Source of the DNA: Gnetum montanum
Taxonomy: Eukaryota > Streptophyta > Gnetopsida > Gnetales > Gnetaceae
Assembly: GCA_015680685.1 (NCBI GenBank)
Contig: MNCI01014407.1
Coordinates: forward strand, 970,532-1,034,531
Reading direction: 5' to 3'
DNA: 64,000 nucleotides
Positions 44,501 to 55,218 of the stretch are shown here, piece after piece. The notes beneath the pieces were generated by a model. The model was given only the letters and a program-made list of their open reading frames with translations, was not told the DNA's origin and did not search any database. Every line of letters starts with the position of its first letter. Position 1 is the stretch's first letter. The position numbers were made by a program, and so were the translations under genes.

Positions 44501-46192
44501 CTCCTACTAAAGAGAAGGACATTTTTTGAGATGAAGAGTAGCCTCCTACAGACAAGAAGGATGTTGATGCCTTAAAATGAAAGGCCCTAGTGAATAAAGA
44601 AGAAACCCACATCAACCTAGAAGGGACTTCTACTGGACATCCCTTTACTCAATGCATTTCAGCATCTGGGGAGCAGACGAATGCTAAGGGTACTACCATA
44701 GTTTTGAGTCAAAAAGGAGGAGAACTGCAATTAGATGCTAGTGAGTTTGACAATATATTCGACAATATTTTGATGGGAAATCCCCCCGTTATCACCCCTG
44801 AGGGTTTACTAGGTAGGAGCCCTTACACTGTCATTTGTGTTACTCATAGCCTTATTGCAGTCCATCTTGGTCATTACTAATGCATTTAGCTGCATGACAG
44901 ACATTCCATCACCAATGCTGCAGGACCTCTCTTGATTCACCTAGAACCATGGACCGAGACCCCCAACAAGCTTACGTTTATGCAGGGGATCATCGACGAC
45001 ATGATTAGCCATCTTAGATAGGTTGTTCCTGAAGTGGGTAAGTAAGAAAGCTACGCTAGGCTCTTTGAGGTTGCTATGCTAGACTTCTTGAGTTGCTAAA
45101 TTTGCTACGCAAATGTGACTAATGTGCTCTTTGTGTGGTTACAGCCTCTCAACTCAAATGGGACCTGAAACATGCGTTGAAGGTTGGCGCCGTGCCTACA
45201 TTCCCACCCGAAGTGGTTGAGGTGCCTCGTCGCATATACGATGAGGCTAGAAAATGCACTTTGCACTCAGCACACTCCTTGTGGTAGTGTAGGTACGTCA
45301 ATGAAGACCTATGAAAATAGGTTCAGAGGACTGAGAAAGAGAAGGCTGAACTAAGCACCGAGGTGGAAGACCTCTGATCTAGGAACAAGTTCCTCATGGC
45401 TCATGATACCAATGATGACAGTTGGTACATGGTTGTCATAGATTATGCTAGATACTGGACAGTCATGCAGTGCAACGAGACCACTTGGGAGATAATAGAA
45501 CAATGGATGTAGATGGACTTGTTGGCTCAGAAGAACTAGGACTGGAAATACTACAACGCCAGAGTTTACGAGTGGGCCTAGTCCCAGAAAAATCATAAAC
45601 ACATGTATAAGTTAGAACGTGCCACCTACCGTAAAGTATACCGAGATGCTTCAGTGAAGGTGTTTACCCATGAAGTATTCCTAAATTCCATTGGCGCTTC
45701 TAAAGCTTACAACAAGTTCATGGAACAGGTAACAGTTAGTGAATCTCCTAAACGGGAAGTGGACCTTCCCACAGGTGTAACCACTACTGCCTCCTTTTCT
45801 CCAGGACCGTCAAGATGGATGGCCGTTGAAAAGGAGAAAGCTACTGCAAACACTGAACTAAGTGATAGGCACTGGGTAAATATCACAGAGAAGGAGGTCT
45901 GGCACTTCCTTGGGCTTAGTTTGGATCACATACCCTTCAAGGAAAATGCAAGGCCATCTCGAGTTAGTCACTTTCTGTTATGTAAAGGCTTATGCTCTAA
46001 TCTAGCTTTCATGTGTTTATCTAGCTGACTACTTCACTTTTCATAATGCAGATTGAAGATGAAGACATAGGGCCTGTAGAGGGAGAAAATAAAGAGGCAA
46101 AAGAGGGTAGTGTAGAGGAAGACGATGTAGAAGGGAACATTGTGAAAGGTGATGGTATGAGTGAAGATGATGCGGGCGAAGATGGCCTATGA
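41506..46192 (+). pseudogene. ORFX: antisense multi-exon gene of unknown function inside the Tat element
   Basis: Plus-strand exons lie in antisense between protease and RT. The first exon starts MAPRKEHKYLAFAKVNEVKE (41506). Plausible introns: 44193-44340 (GTAAAT..CCATAG), about 44811-44922 (GTAGGA..CTGCAG), 45038-45144 (GTAAGT..TTACAG), 45963-46051 (GTTAGT..ATGCAG), and earlier ones ending near 42216 and 42748. Recognisable blocks: TKMLILADSF (about 43330), FPKLLSQGKIIGIEKAWVMQ (43620), MHHAFYIACLWCFVEFLVV (43785), acidic EEEEQDGDEE (44344), NIFDNILMGNPP (44752), HLEPWTETPNKLTFMQG (44940), a coiled-coil-like part (45150-45720) and an acidic tail ending TGA at 46190. Blocks recur at 2060-4388. 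Several internal stops make this copy defective. I do not recognise the family. It could be a captured host gene or an accessory transposon gene. Confidence 0.6.
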
Positions 46193-46345
46193 CCGCATGG
46201 TTTTTTTGTTTTTTTATATATTTTTTGCAAAACTGTTACAAAATTGTTACACAATTTGAATGAAAGAACCAAATTTTGAAAGAAAATTGGTCTTATGCTA
46301 ACTTATGTGTTATCTATGTGGTTGATTTTATGTTCTTGTTTTTAA
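46193..46345 (+). terminator. ORFX 3' end region
   Basis: T-rich stretch right after the ORFX stop (GGTTTTTTTGTTTTTTTATA), followed by AATTTGAATGAAAG and A-rich words. It would fit a plant 3' UTR and polyadenylation region, but no canonical AATAAA is present, so this is tentative. Confidence 0.3.
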
Positions 46346-46610
46346 TGTTTTACTTTTAGGCCATTTCGGGCCATTGCTAGTTTTAGGCCATTATAAGCCC
46401 CTGCTAGTTTTAGGCCATTTTAGACCTCTACTAGTTCTAGGCCATTTTGGGCCACTGGACGTGATGTAAATAGAAGAAATCTTGCCAGTTTTAGGCCTTA
46501 ACAGGCCATAATATAGTTTTAGATCATTTCGGGCCATCGCTAGTTTTAGGACATTTTGGGCCATGGGAAAGTAGCATAGTTTTAGGCCATTTCAGGTCAT
46601 GGGATGGTAA
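46346..46610. repeat. Minisatellite 3 after ORFX
   Basis: Units read CTAGTTTTAGGCC-ATTTCG-GGCCATTG: the same TAGTTTTA + 4-base stem + 6-base loop + stem design, with the self-complementary stem GGCC/GGCC. Seven or eight units, some eroded. It lies between the 3' end of ORFX and the protease region, so ORFX has one such array on each side. Confidence 0.75.
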
Positions 46611-46760
46611 AAAATGATATGATAATGATTTAGAGAATAGCTAATTGGTACTTGGCATAGATGGATGGATGCAAAACAAAAAGGCGGTAGATATACAAGG
46701 ATGCCAACTAGGCAAGAAGTAGTGGGGTTGCTACGCTATGCATAACTGCTTCTTGATCCA

Positions 46761-47600
46761 TCATGAATTGGGTGAGGCATAAGGTCGAGAAGCTTTGCTA
46801 CGACCTTCATCTACATTGTTGTCCTCCACTTGGAAGGGCAACTCAGTCCATGTGTTTTCATCTTCTGAACCAGCTTGCTGAGCTAGCTCTCTTGCTGAAT
46901 GGTTAGTATCTACAGAGATAGGCACTTCATTCTTAGAGGTTATGACCTCTGAGCCCTGTTCCATATCTATGTTGTTGATAGCTTGTGTTGCTACCTCGTT
47001 TCCATGGATTACCACCTCCCTACCTACATAAGGTAGATGAATCTCCTAATGAATGGGCAAAAAGATAGTCCTAAGTTGCACTAACCATGACCTCCCCAAG
47101 ATCAGGTTAAACCCGGGCATCTCTTCGACCATGATGAATGTTGCATTTGTGGGGAACTGGTCACCTGCTATGAAATCAATGTGGACCATGCCTTTCACCA
47201 TGACCCGTGCCCCATTGAATGACTTTAAGCATGACATTATTGTGGGTCTGATCTGGTCTAGCAAACCCAACTTATCCACAATAGGGAAAGGGATGACGTT
47301 TGTAGTGGTCCGATCATCGATGTGTACCCTTCAGATCTTATGTTGGCTGATCCGAATTGTGATGAATAGGGGTGCTGTAGTCACCTGATTCTTTTTAGGC
47401 TCTTACCTAATGGAATCATTCCAAAAAGTCAATTTGGATGGCTTTGGTTCTGTAGGTGCAGAAGGAAGCATCACTGAGTGTATTGCTTCTTCTTCTACTG
47501 GCATGTTCTTGTCAACCAGAATTACCGTTAACATGAAGACCAAAGCTTCACAGTGTGTAGTAGATGTCATGATTAGGTCATACAAGCTTAGCATAGTATT
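46761..47600 (-). pseudogene. Tat element protease region
   Basis: Minus strand: VHIDDRTTTNVIPFPIVDKL (about 47330-47270) in the position of the usual V-x-I-D-x-G active site, here Asp-Asp-Arg, then FNGARVMVKGMVHIDF and MPGFNLILGRSWLV (47150-47060), the typical C-terminal protease box. An acidic tail follows (47015-46761). The active-site change and stops indicate an inactive protease. ORFX begins (from its 3' side) only 0.6 kb beyond. Confidence 0.8.
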
Positions 47601-50600
47601 TTTCTATTTTAGAGCTTGCTTGACCTGAGTGAGAGCGCTCAAAAGGTCTTGGCCACCTTCCTGTTTACTACTTTTCTCCTCTTCCATTCATCCCAGGAGA
47701 TGAATTTCCCAAGGAGAGACAGCTTTAGGCCTAGGTTCAGACCCTTTTGCATGAAGTGGAAAATACTATGCATGCATAGCAACGTTATCTTTCAATGACG
47801 AGGACATAGATGCAAGGGACAAGGACGTAGGCTTGGAAGTACCTGGGGTGGTACTTTCCCTTAACGTCTCACTCGTGAAGCGCACTTCTCATTTCTTAGG
47901 ATCAGAAGGTTGTGAAGTTGTCTTATGTAGGGTAGGGATTGTTGAATGGGTTGGTCTCTTCATAACAAATGGTGCTAATGATGTCAGTGTATGTGGTGGT
48001 GAGGTTTTTCTTGCAGATGGTGCAGGGGTAGATGCCTAGGGAACAAGTCATGTAGGGGTAGATGAATGGGAGGAGACTCTCAAGATAAACGACTGCTGCA
48101 GGGTTAGATTAACCACTACTGATGCTGGTGCACTACACTGGGGCAGATGGGCCACAAATGGCTACTGGGGCGGTCTAGGATTATTGTCAACATCGATGGT
48201 GTTGATAATGTAACCAGTGTTGTTGGTGTTAAGAGGATCCGTGTAAACCTGCAAGGATTGATTCTTGGGATGTACTGGGTTACTTTCGTCTAGCACTAGT
48301 TTCCCCTGATCAATCATCCTTTGGATGTTATCCTTTAACGCCATGCAGTAATCCATGTCGTGACCACACTACTAATGGTAGTCACAAAACCACTCTAGCC
48401 TGAAACCCTTACGAACTATGGGCTCATTGGGCAAAGCCAAAGAGGGGTTCTTAAGGAGTTTGCAGTACCACTGATGTTTCCTAGCTCCCTCCTCCAACAT
48501 CTGCTTGTGTTGGATGTACCCCACTACCAGTAATTGTTTTAGAAGATTTGAAGGCTTGATAGGCAATGGGGTATAATTTGAGTGATCTTTACACTCAAAG
48601 TTTAGTTTAGGTGGTGCAGATGTCTCAGGTGTAGATGTGGAATGTTGAGGTGCGTTGCCTTGCTTGGGCATGGGGTTAGTTGCAAGTGTGGCCAATTTCT
48701 TGTTATTCTTGTTACTGTTGTTGGGTTTAGCCTTGTATGCCACAATAGCCACTGTGGCCGTTGTAGCCTTACCCTTGCCTTTGTCCTTCTTCATGAAGGT
48801 GTTCTTATATGTAAGATAGGCTGGGTCTTTTCTTACCTCAGCCGCTTCCTGTATGCTCTTAGTTTGGGAAAAAGCTTGACTAAGAGTGCGTGGAGCGAGG
48901 TAGTACAGCTTAGACAATATAAAGTTGTTCACCGCACCCTTAAAGACGGCCAACAAATGGGCCTCTGCGTTGGGCTAGCGGATTTCGTTAAGGGTCATGC
49001 TCCAACATTGGATGAACTTCTAGACTGGTTCCAATGGGTCTTGTTTTATGCTCATCAACTGATCTAGCATGACCTTTGGCCTGAAGTTGTACTTGAAACA
49101 TGTCACGAACTAGGTTAGAAGCTCCTCTAAGGTTGAGATGGAGGAGAGTGAAAGTGCGCGGTACCAATCTAGGGCTTTTCCCATCAGAGACATGGCAAAG
49201 ACATGGATGATGATATGTGGCCATTGTTGTAGAAGAAGGGACTTAGACCTAAACATAACAAGATGTGCATTGGGATCACCCTCCCTATTGTATTTTGTGA
49301 AATGGAGGAGTGGCATCCTAGGGGGTAACGTTAGTGTGGGGACTGCTAGGCTGATGGGATCATCCTAGTAGAAGTCCATGACTTGTACCATATCAGACCC
49401 AACAACCTTGAGGCATTTTATTTCCTCTGTAAGGGTATGGATAAGCTAGAATTCTTGATCCAGACCTAGAGATGATGTAGATGGTAGAGGAGCTGCCAAG
49501 GCAGCTCCCATCTGTGGTGTGGCAGGGGTAGCAACATGACCCATAGGCGATGCCATTGGGATGGCCCTTATGAATAGTGTTGCTTATGCTATCCACCACC
49601 TGGTAGGTGGTGCTATTGGACAAATAGTCAAGGGTTGTGCTATGGGGTAGACCATTTTCACGGTCGGTGGGATAGACCTAGATTCCACGCTAGGTTGTAC
49701 TATTTGTGGGACTTGGTAGGTTTTTTGGCTAGCGTACCGGGACATCTGCGACCATTGCAAAATAGGAGGAGAAGTGAATGGGGTCCACCATGTGGACAAG
49801 CTTGGGCTTGTCGCTGATGGCGGGGTAGGTGTAGACGTAGGAATGGACACAGAGACTACATGCAATTGCGAGGTAGGTATGGTGTGAACGTGGGGCAGGG
49901 TAGCCATGATTGGTGCGTGATACGTTGTAGGCATGGACTGGGGAATGGTTCGCAGAGGAGTAGTGACTGAGAATGAGATAGGGGAGTAGGCATGTTGAAA
50001 TTTCAAGGGCATGGCATGGCTACCCATTGCTAATGACACTAGTGGTTGCAACGATGCAGATGTAATCATGAAGGGAGCGACGACAGAAAGTGGGTTTGTC
50101 CAAAAAAATGGGGTGGGAGGAATGGTGGCAGGGTTAGTTTGACCCCCACCCTCGAATTGGGAATCCAGTTCCTCTTGCCCATCCTGGAAAGCCTTGTCAT
50201 GGTGAGACGCTGTGTCCTATAGCTCCCTAAACCTAGTTGCCTAGATCAGCTGATCTATAAGCCATTGATGTGTTTGCGTTAAAGGGATGAAAACATTGGG
50301 AGTGGGAATAAATTCCTTTCCGTTGCAGTAAGAAAACTTGAAGCTACATTTTTCTTCAAGTTCTTGTGTATCTAAGGGCAGGTTTACTTACACCTTAGCG
50401 CAGAGAAAGTTATATCATTCATATTGCTGAGTCAATCTCTCAAGTGTTCCATTTTCTATCCTGAGGGATTGATGTGGCCCCAGCACTAGGCTAGGTGGTT
50501 TCTTGGCATTTGTGATGCCTTGAACCAAGAGGGGAACCTCAACGTTAGAGGTAGTAGCAATAGTTCTTGAGGAAATCATTGTCGTAAGGCTAAAAGGATT

Positions 50601-50627
50601 TGCAAATGAGGAAAGTAAGGAGATCAA
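47601..50627 (-). pseudogene. Tat element gag
   Basis: The first frame starts about 50627 or 50579 (MISSRTIATTSNVEVPLL). It continues with a Ser/Thr/Pro-rich linker (50069-49584), then the Retrotrans_gag core: HFTKYNREGDPNAHLVMF and MSLMGKALDWYRALSL (49316-49110). The rest (48956-48372) has a Lys-rich basic tract with KKDKGKGK and a C-terminal part with NFECKDHSNYTPLPIKPSNL and FRLEWFCDYH, then 48356-48162. At least three frames are used, so stops and frameshifts separate the blocks. Gag builds the particle in active elements. Confidence 0.82.
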
Positions 50628-50639
50628 AAAATGATAAAA

Positions 50640-50965
50640 GGCTTTCTGTCTTGCAAGATTCCAAAGGAACCTTCAGGGTGACCGATCTACACCACACGAT
50701 GCGTAAACAACTGTAAAAGGGTTTCATGTTTATGCTAGTGCATGATGAGGTATAGAACGCATGCAAAAATACTATGAAACAAGGGGGTCAAATGGCAATT
50801 GGAGGCTTTATGTCCTACAGGATTTGTAAGGAATCGTCAAAGTGACCGATCTATACCACACGATGCGTAAACAACTGCGAAAGGGTGTCAAGTTTATGCT
50901 AGTGCGTGTCGGGGTTTAGAATGCTTACAAGACTATCATGTGACATGGAAAGGGCACTAAAAGGC
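50640..50965. repeat. 164 bp duplication in the Tat leader
   Basis: TACCACACGATGCGTAAACA and neighbouring words occur twice (about 50690 and 50854) with a period of 164 bases, between the primer site and gag. This is the untranslated leader, where packaging signals normally lie. Confidence 0.8.
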
Positions 50966-50981
50966 CCTCCTTCTAACACCA
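50965..50981 (-). other. Primer binding site, leucine-tRNA-like
   Basis: On the minus strand TGGTGTTAGAAGGAGGG starts six bases after the LTR end. It fits the 3' complement of plant leucine tRNAs (TGGTGTCAGAAG, from knowledge) with one C-to-T change. Assignment to tRNA-Leu is tentative. Confidence 0.55.
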
Positions 50982-50987
50982 GAAAAG

Positions 50988-52888
50988 TATAGCGATGGAA
51001 AACTTTGGTGATTGGAAACACCGAGAGGTTGTTGGTCGGATAGTCTTAACCTCGGATCCATGCGAGGGTTGTGCTGGATAAAACGAAGTGGGGTGCCCTG
51101 AACAGTCTGGTTGATCAGACAGGGACTTAGTCAGTGTCATTAAACCTTGTGCAAATGTTTAATATGGAAACAATGATTTTAGAGTAAAATAAAAATTATT
51201 AAATGCGAGGAGGTGAAAACAATCTAGAGTGCAATGATAAGCAGGAAAATAAAGCGAACTAGAGTTAAGAAATGTATTGCTTCAAGATTACAGCTTTACT
51301 TTGTCAAGATGGATACAATCAGTTGTGCAACATTGGGAAGCACAGAGATCCCAGAAGTAACCAGGACATTCAAAGCAAGCCAATTGTGTGGTTGAGCACA
51401 GACTTAAGAGCCAATAATGCCAAATTCTACAAAGCCAAATTGTTGATTTCATTAACAAAATGCTAAAGTCCGTTAACCAAATTTTTGCTAACATTTGCCA
51501 ACCAAATTTCCAAAAGCTAAAATGTTTTCCAAGCACCAGGATTGCCAATTTGCCAACTTGCCCAAAATTTGCCAACCCTGCTCAAATTTTTCTAACCCGT
51601 TAAAATGCCAATTTCCCCACCCTTTGAGCGTTGCTCATTGAGGTTTTTATAGGGCTAGAAGCATGTGAGAAATGTAGTTTGGACACCACGTGTCCTGGAC
51701 CCACAAGATGTTGACGTGTCTGTACTGCATGAACATGCAAAGCTGATTGACGAGCTTGCCACATTGCAATCACACTGTTGAAACTGGAGATGCTAGGATC
51801 AAGTATGTCAATGATGTAGACAAGGAGTGAAGCATATTGATGTAATGTAACTGCCTGCTACACTGTGTTACATTGTGGAGCGTAGCATGTTGGCATAGCA
51901 TAACCGGCTGCTACGCTGCGCTACGCTATGGAGCATAGGATGTTGGCATAGCATAGCTACTTGCTACATTGTGCTATGCTATGTAGCATAGCATAGCGTA
52001 GCCACCAGTTCAAGGAAGAACTTCACATTGGATTTGATTACATGTGTTGGAAGCTTTTGAGGTATTTTAGCTGGTTCTGCATATTTGCTATGTTATGCTA
52101 TGCTACGTAGTGTAGCATAGCGTAGCAACTAGCCTTAACCATGATTTGCATTTGAGTTGTAGATGTTTGTTTGAAGACCATGCTGACAATTTGCAACCTT
52201 TTCTCTTTGTGACGTGAAGCTTTTGAAATTGTTGATCCTGCATTCTAAGACACCTTTTGTCATCCTGCATCATCGCTACGTTGTGCTACACTATGCAGCG
52301 TAGCATAGCGTAGTAGCCAACAAAGCCTACTTTTTTCTTAATCCATCATTTTTCTAGTACGAGAAGCTTTGCTGAAGGACTTGAAGTCGAATAAGACAAC
52401 TAGTTTTGGATGCTGGAGTGCTTGCCAAGTGCAATTGGAATCACTAGGTAAGCTGGGCCCTTCTGTTTTGCCTTTGCTATGCTGTGCTACACTATGTAGC
52501 GTAGCATAGTGTAGCACTTTGTCTTGTAATGGTTTGGTCGCTTGAGCAACTATCTTTTGAGGCCTACTACGCTACATAGCGTAGCGTAGTGTAGAAAACT
52601 TCTTGACTAGAAAACTTGCCAAACTGTTTCACGCATCTTGAGCACCGCCGACAACCCCACACATCGCTTCTAAGTAGGCTATCAGCTAGATGAACCACCC
52701 AGGTGGGAAGGCTGGAAGGTTCGTCAGGCCTGTCAACACTGGGTGTAGAAAACTTGCCAAACTGGATAGTCTAAACTTAGAGCATCCATTTCCTACCAAA
52801 CTGCCATGAGGCTACACTTGTGGAAATGTTTGCCTTAGTTCCAGGACCCTCGTGAAACAAGAATGCCTTGAAAATTTAGGGTGTTTCA
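50988..52888 (-). repeat. Tat element 5' LTR
   Basis: 1901 bp partner of 33626-35527, with the same palindromic U3 words (51845-52590) and a TATA-like CTATAAAAAC on the minus strand near 51643-51652. Differences from the partner are mostly transitions. Confidence 0.92.
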
Positions 52889-52893
52889 GTTTC

Positions 52894-53386
52894 TACCATA
52901 ACCATAACTCAGCTAATGCACTTCATATCAAGGCAAGGTATCAACTACATTATGGTTTATCTATCCTTGCTCATTTGTGACTATGTTATGTGTGCAGATG
53001 GCGATCATACAAATAATGAACTAGGCTTGGAGGAAGCACTTAGGATGGACTAGAACTGGAGTGTTTATGAAAGGAGCAAGTCTGGTGGTGTGGCTATGGA
53101 TAAACAACAGAAGGCGCAACCTTGGCATTGGCAACAACACTCTTCATCTTCTTTCTCTCTCTTTCTCGTCAAGCTACCAAATAAAGGCTTGGATGTCATT
53201 TATGTACGAGTGTTCACCACAATGATCATGTTCACTAATGTTGTAATATTCCTATTGATCTATTCGCTAGGCACGTTAAGTCTGTCATCCCATGCCACCA
53301 TTAGTTGTCAATTAGTCAATAATCTTATACCTTCCCAATATTTTGTAAGGAACTCAAGGATGAGTTTTCATTCAGTCATGGGGGTA
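52894..53386 (+). other. Plus arm of the composite element, right of the Tat insertion
   Basis: Continues 33625 without loss: the join restores the order seen in the mirror copy 28625-28115. It contains the 3' ORF (53090-53389) and ends in a short purine tract ATGGGGGTA before the LTR. Confidence 0.85.
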
Positions 53387-53389
53387 TGA
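53090..53389 (+). CDS. 3' ORF next to the polypurine tract, plus arm
   Basis: 99 codons, homologous to 28438-28112 in the other arm (LPNKGLDVIYVRVFTTM, TISCQLVNNLIPSQYFV). The N-terminal part differs and includes a frame shift relative to the other copy. The stop TGA is supplied by the LTR start. One hydrophobic segment (NVVIFLLIYSLGTLSL). Function unknown. Confidence 0.35.
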   Translation: MAMDKQQKAQPWHWQQHSSSSFSLFLVKLPNKGLDVIYVRVFTTMIMFTNVVIFLLIYSLGTLSLSSHATISCQLVNNLIPSQYFVRNSRMSFHSVMGV

Positions 53390-54237
53390 TGAGAGAAATT
53401 ACTCTAATGGTTACTCTAGTAATTATTCTAATTATTAGAGTGGTTATTATAATTATTAGAGTAGTTGCTCCTAAGCCTATAAATACAATGCCCAAGCACA
53501 CAATTGGAAGGAAGTCTTTTAATAATCAAGTAGCGAGACTCTTATAGTCTATTTAAAAATTAGAGTATTTTCGAAGTGCCCACAGTAGTAGGTCTAAGTG
53601 TGGATGAATCTTTATTTAGGCATTGTGTACCTCAGCACACCTTGTGTACAGCAATAAAGATGAGCTCTTTGATTCATCCTTGCAGCACTTGAGACTTGTT
53701 TTCATACACATTTCTTTTATTTTATTTTCTTATGCATTTATTTTATTTTATGCACTTTACATTTATGTTATTAGCACAGCAATTCATTTTGATTAATTAA
53801 GAAAATCATTAAATTACACAAGCACAACCACTTTGAGCATATGTGTAATGCTTGGTAACCTAGTAACGATTAGCGTTTGGTAATCCTAGTAGTGTTGCAC
53901 TGGATCAGAATGTGTACAGCAAGTGGGAATGGATGCTGGTGTTAGGATTAGTTAGAACTTAGTTAATGAGTAGTTAGTTTAAATTAGTCACTTAGTTACC
54001 TCTCTCCTTCCCTACTAGTGCAAGACATAAAAACATAAAATCTATAAAAATCATATGCCTTAAGCTTACTTAACCATACAATTGTGACATACAGGTACAC
54101 TTGGGGAGACAACGATCAACCAACCCATCCTTGTTCCATAAGGGCGCATAAGCACTTAGTCCTTGGAATTTGACCGGATCATGCATGAAACACTCATATT
54201 CATATGGTTGAGCGTAGGGGTACCTCGTCGCTCATCA
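53387..54237 (+). repeat. Right LTR of the composite element
   Basis: 851 bp, TGATGAGAGAAATTACTC to GTACCTCGTCGCTCATCA, the only complete LTR of this element. CTCTAATTATTAGAG-type palindromes precede TATAAATACA near 53480. Followed by ATATT (54238-54242), the right target duplication. Confidence 0.93.
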
Positions 54238-54242
54238 ATATT

Positions 54243-55215
54243 TAATAAGAACTTTGCAATGAGTTGGAAGTGAGTGAGTGTTTTTCAAGATTGGATAGGT
54301 TTAAAGTAATGTTAAATAGTTGGGAAATAGGTTGGATCAACATGTTTCAAGAATCACAATAAATTGGCAAGTCAGGCCATTATATTTAAAAGTTGCAAAA
54401 GTATACCTAAATTTGTTGATTTCTTTCTAGAAATAAGGTTTATTATAAAAGTCATGTTAAGTCAATTTAGGTTGGGGGCAAAAAATTTCTGATCTGACCA
54501 CTAATTGTTAAATCACTAATTTATTGCTGAATTAGAAAACTAGGGTTTAAAGGAATGTAACTATCTATCCTAAAGTCCCTTAGTTAATATATGAGGCTAT
54601 GAGCTATAGGAACTATGTGATAAAGTGGAAATGAGTGTTTTACAAATTCAAATGGCCTTGAAATAATAATAAATTAAAAAATCATGATAATTCAAATAAA
54701 AATCACACTTGATTCATCAAATTTTTTCCATATACAATTGTGTAACAACTTTGAACATATTTAATAAGAACTTTGTGATGAGTTGGAAGTTAGTGAGTGT
54801 TTTGCAAGACTGGATAAGTTTAAAGTAATGTTTAAATAGTTAGGAAATAGGTCGAATCGACATATTTCAAGAATCATGATAAATTAGCAAGTTAGGTCAA
54901 ATTATATTTAAAATTTGCAAAAATATACCTAAATCTATTGATTTATTTCTAAAAATAAGGCTTATTATAAAAGTCATGCTGAGTCAATTTAGGTTGGGGG
55001 CAAAAAATTTCTAATCCAGCCACTAATTATTAAATTAATGATTTATTGCTGAATTAGAAAACTATGGTTTAAAGGAATGTAACTATCTATCCTAAAGTCC
55101 CTTAATTGATATATGAGACTATGAGCTATAGGAACTATGTGATAAAGTGAAAATCAGTGTTTTGCAAATTTAGATGGCTTTGAAATAATCATAAATAAAA
55201 AAAATCATGTCCTTC
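54243..55215 (+). repeat. 522 bp tandem repeat: rest of unit 3, unit 4, part of unit 5
   Basis: Starts TAATAAGAACTTTGC, the exact continuation of the phrase broken at 26769. Unit 4 begins at 54585 and unit 5 at 55107; unit 5 stops after about 110 bases, just before the right 280 bp repeat. The two parts of unit 3 (182 and 342 bases) add up to a full unit. Confidence 0.92.
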
Positions 55216-55218
55216 ATA

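Larger units (their letters stand above)
33626..52888 (-). mobile_element. Tat-lineage Ty3/gypsy element, 19.26 kb
   Basis: LTRs of 1902 and 1901 bp, a leucine-tRNA-like primer site, a purine tract, gag, protease, RT, RNase H, a second archaeal-type RNase H and integrase, all on the minus strand. Dual RNase H is characteristic of the Tat lineage. The target duplication is GTTTT (33621-33625) and GTTTC (52889-52893). The internal region (15.5 kb) is unusually long because of an antisense multi-exon unit (ORFX) between protease and RT and three minisatellites. LTRs differ at roughly one base in ten in the stretches I compared, so the insertion is old. All genes carry stops. Confidence 0.92.
26770..54237. 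mobile_element. Composite, internally inverted Athila-like retroelement
   Basis: Bounded by one 5 bp target duplication. Order: LTR plus (26770-27327, U5 end missing), LTR minus (27328-28114), minus-strand internal region running from the 3' end back to RNase H (28115-31540), plus-strand internal region from late integrase to the 3' end (31541-33625 and 52894-53386), LTR plus (53387-54237). The 19.26 kb Tat element interrupts the plus arm. Gag, protease and RT are absent. Without the insertion the structure is about 8.2 kb. The two arms share an integrase active-site change, so they descend from the same or closely related copies. Confidence 0.8.
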
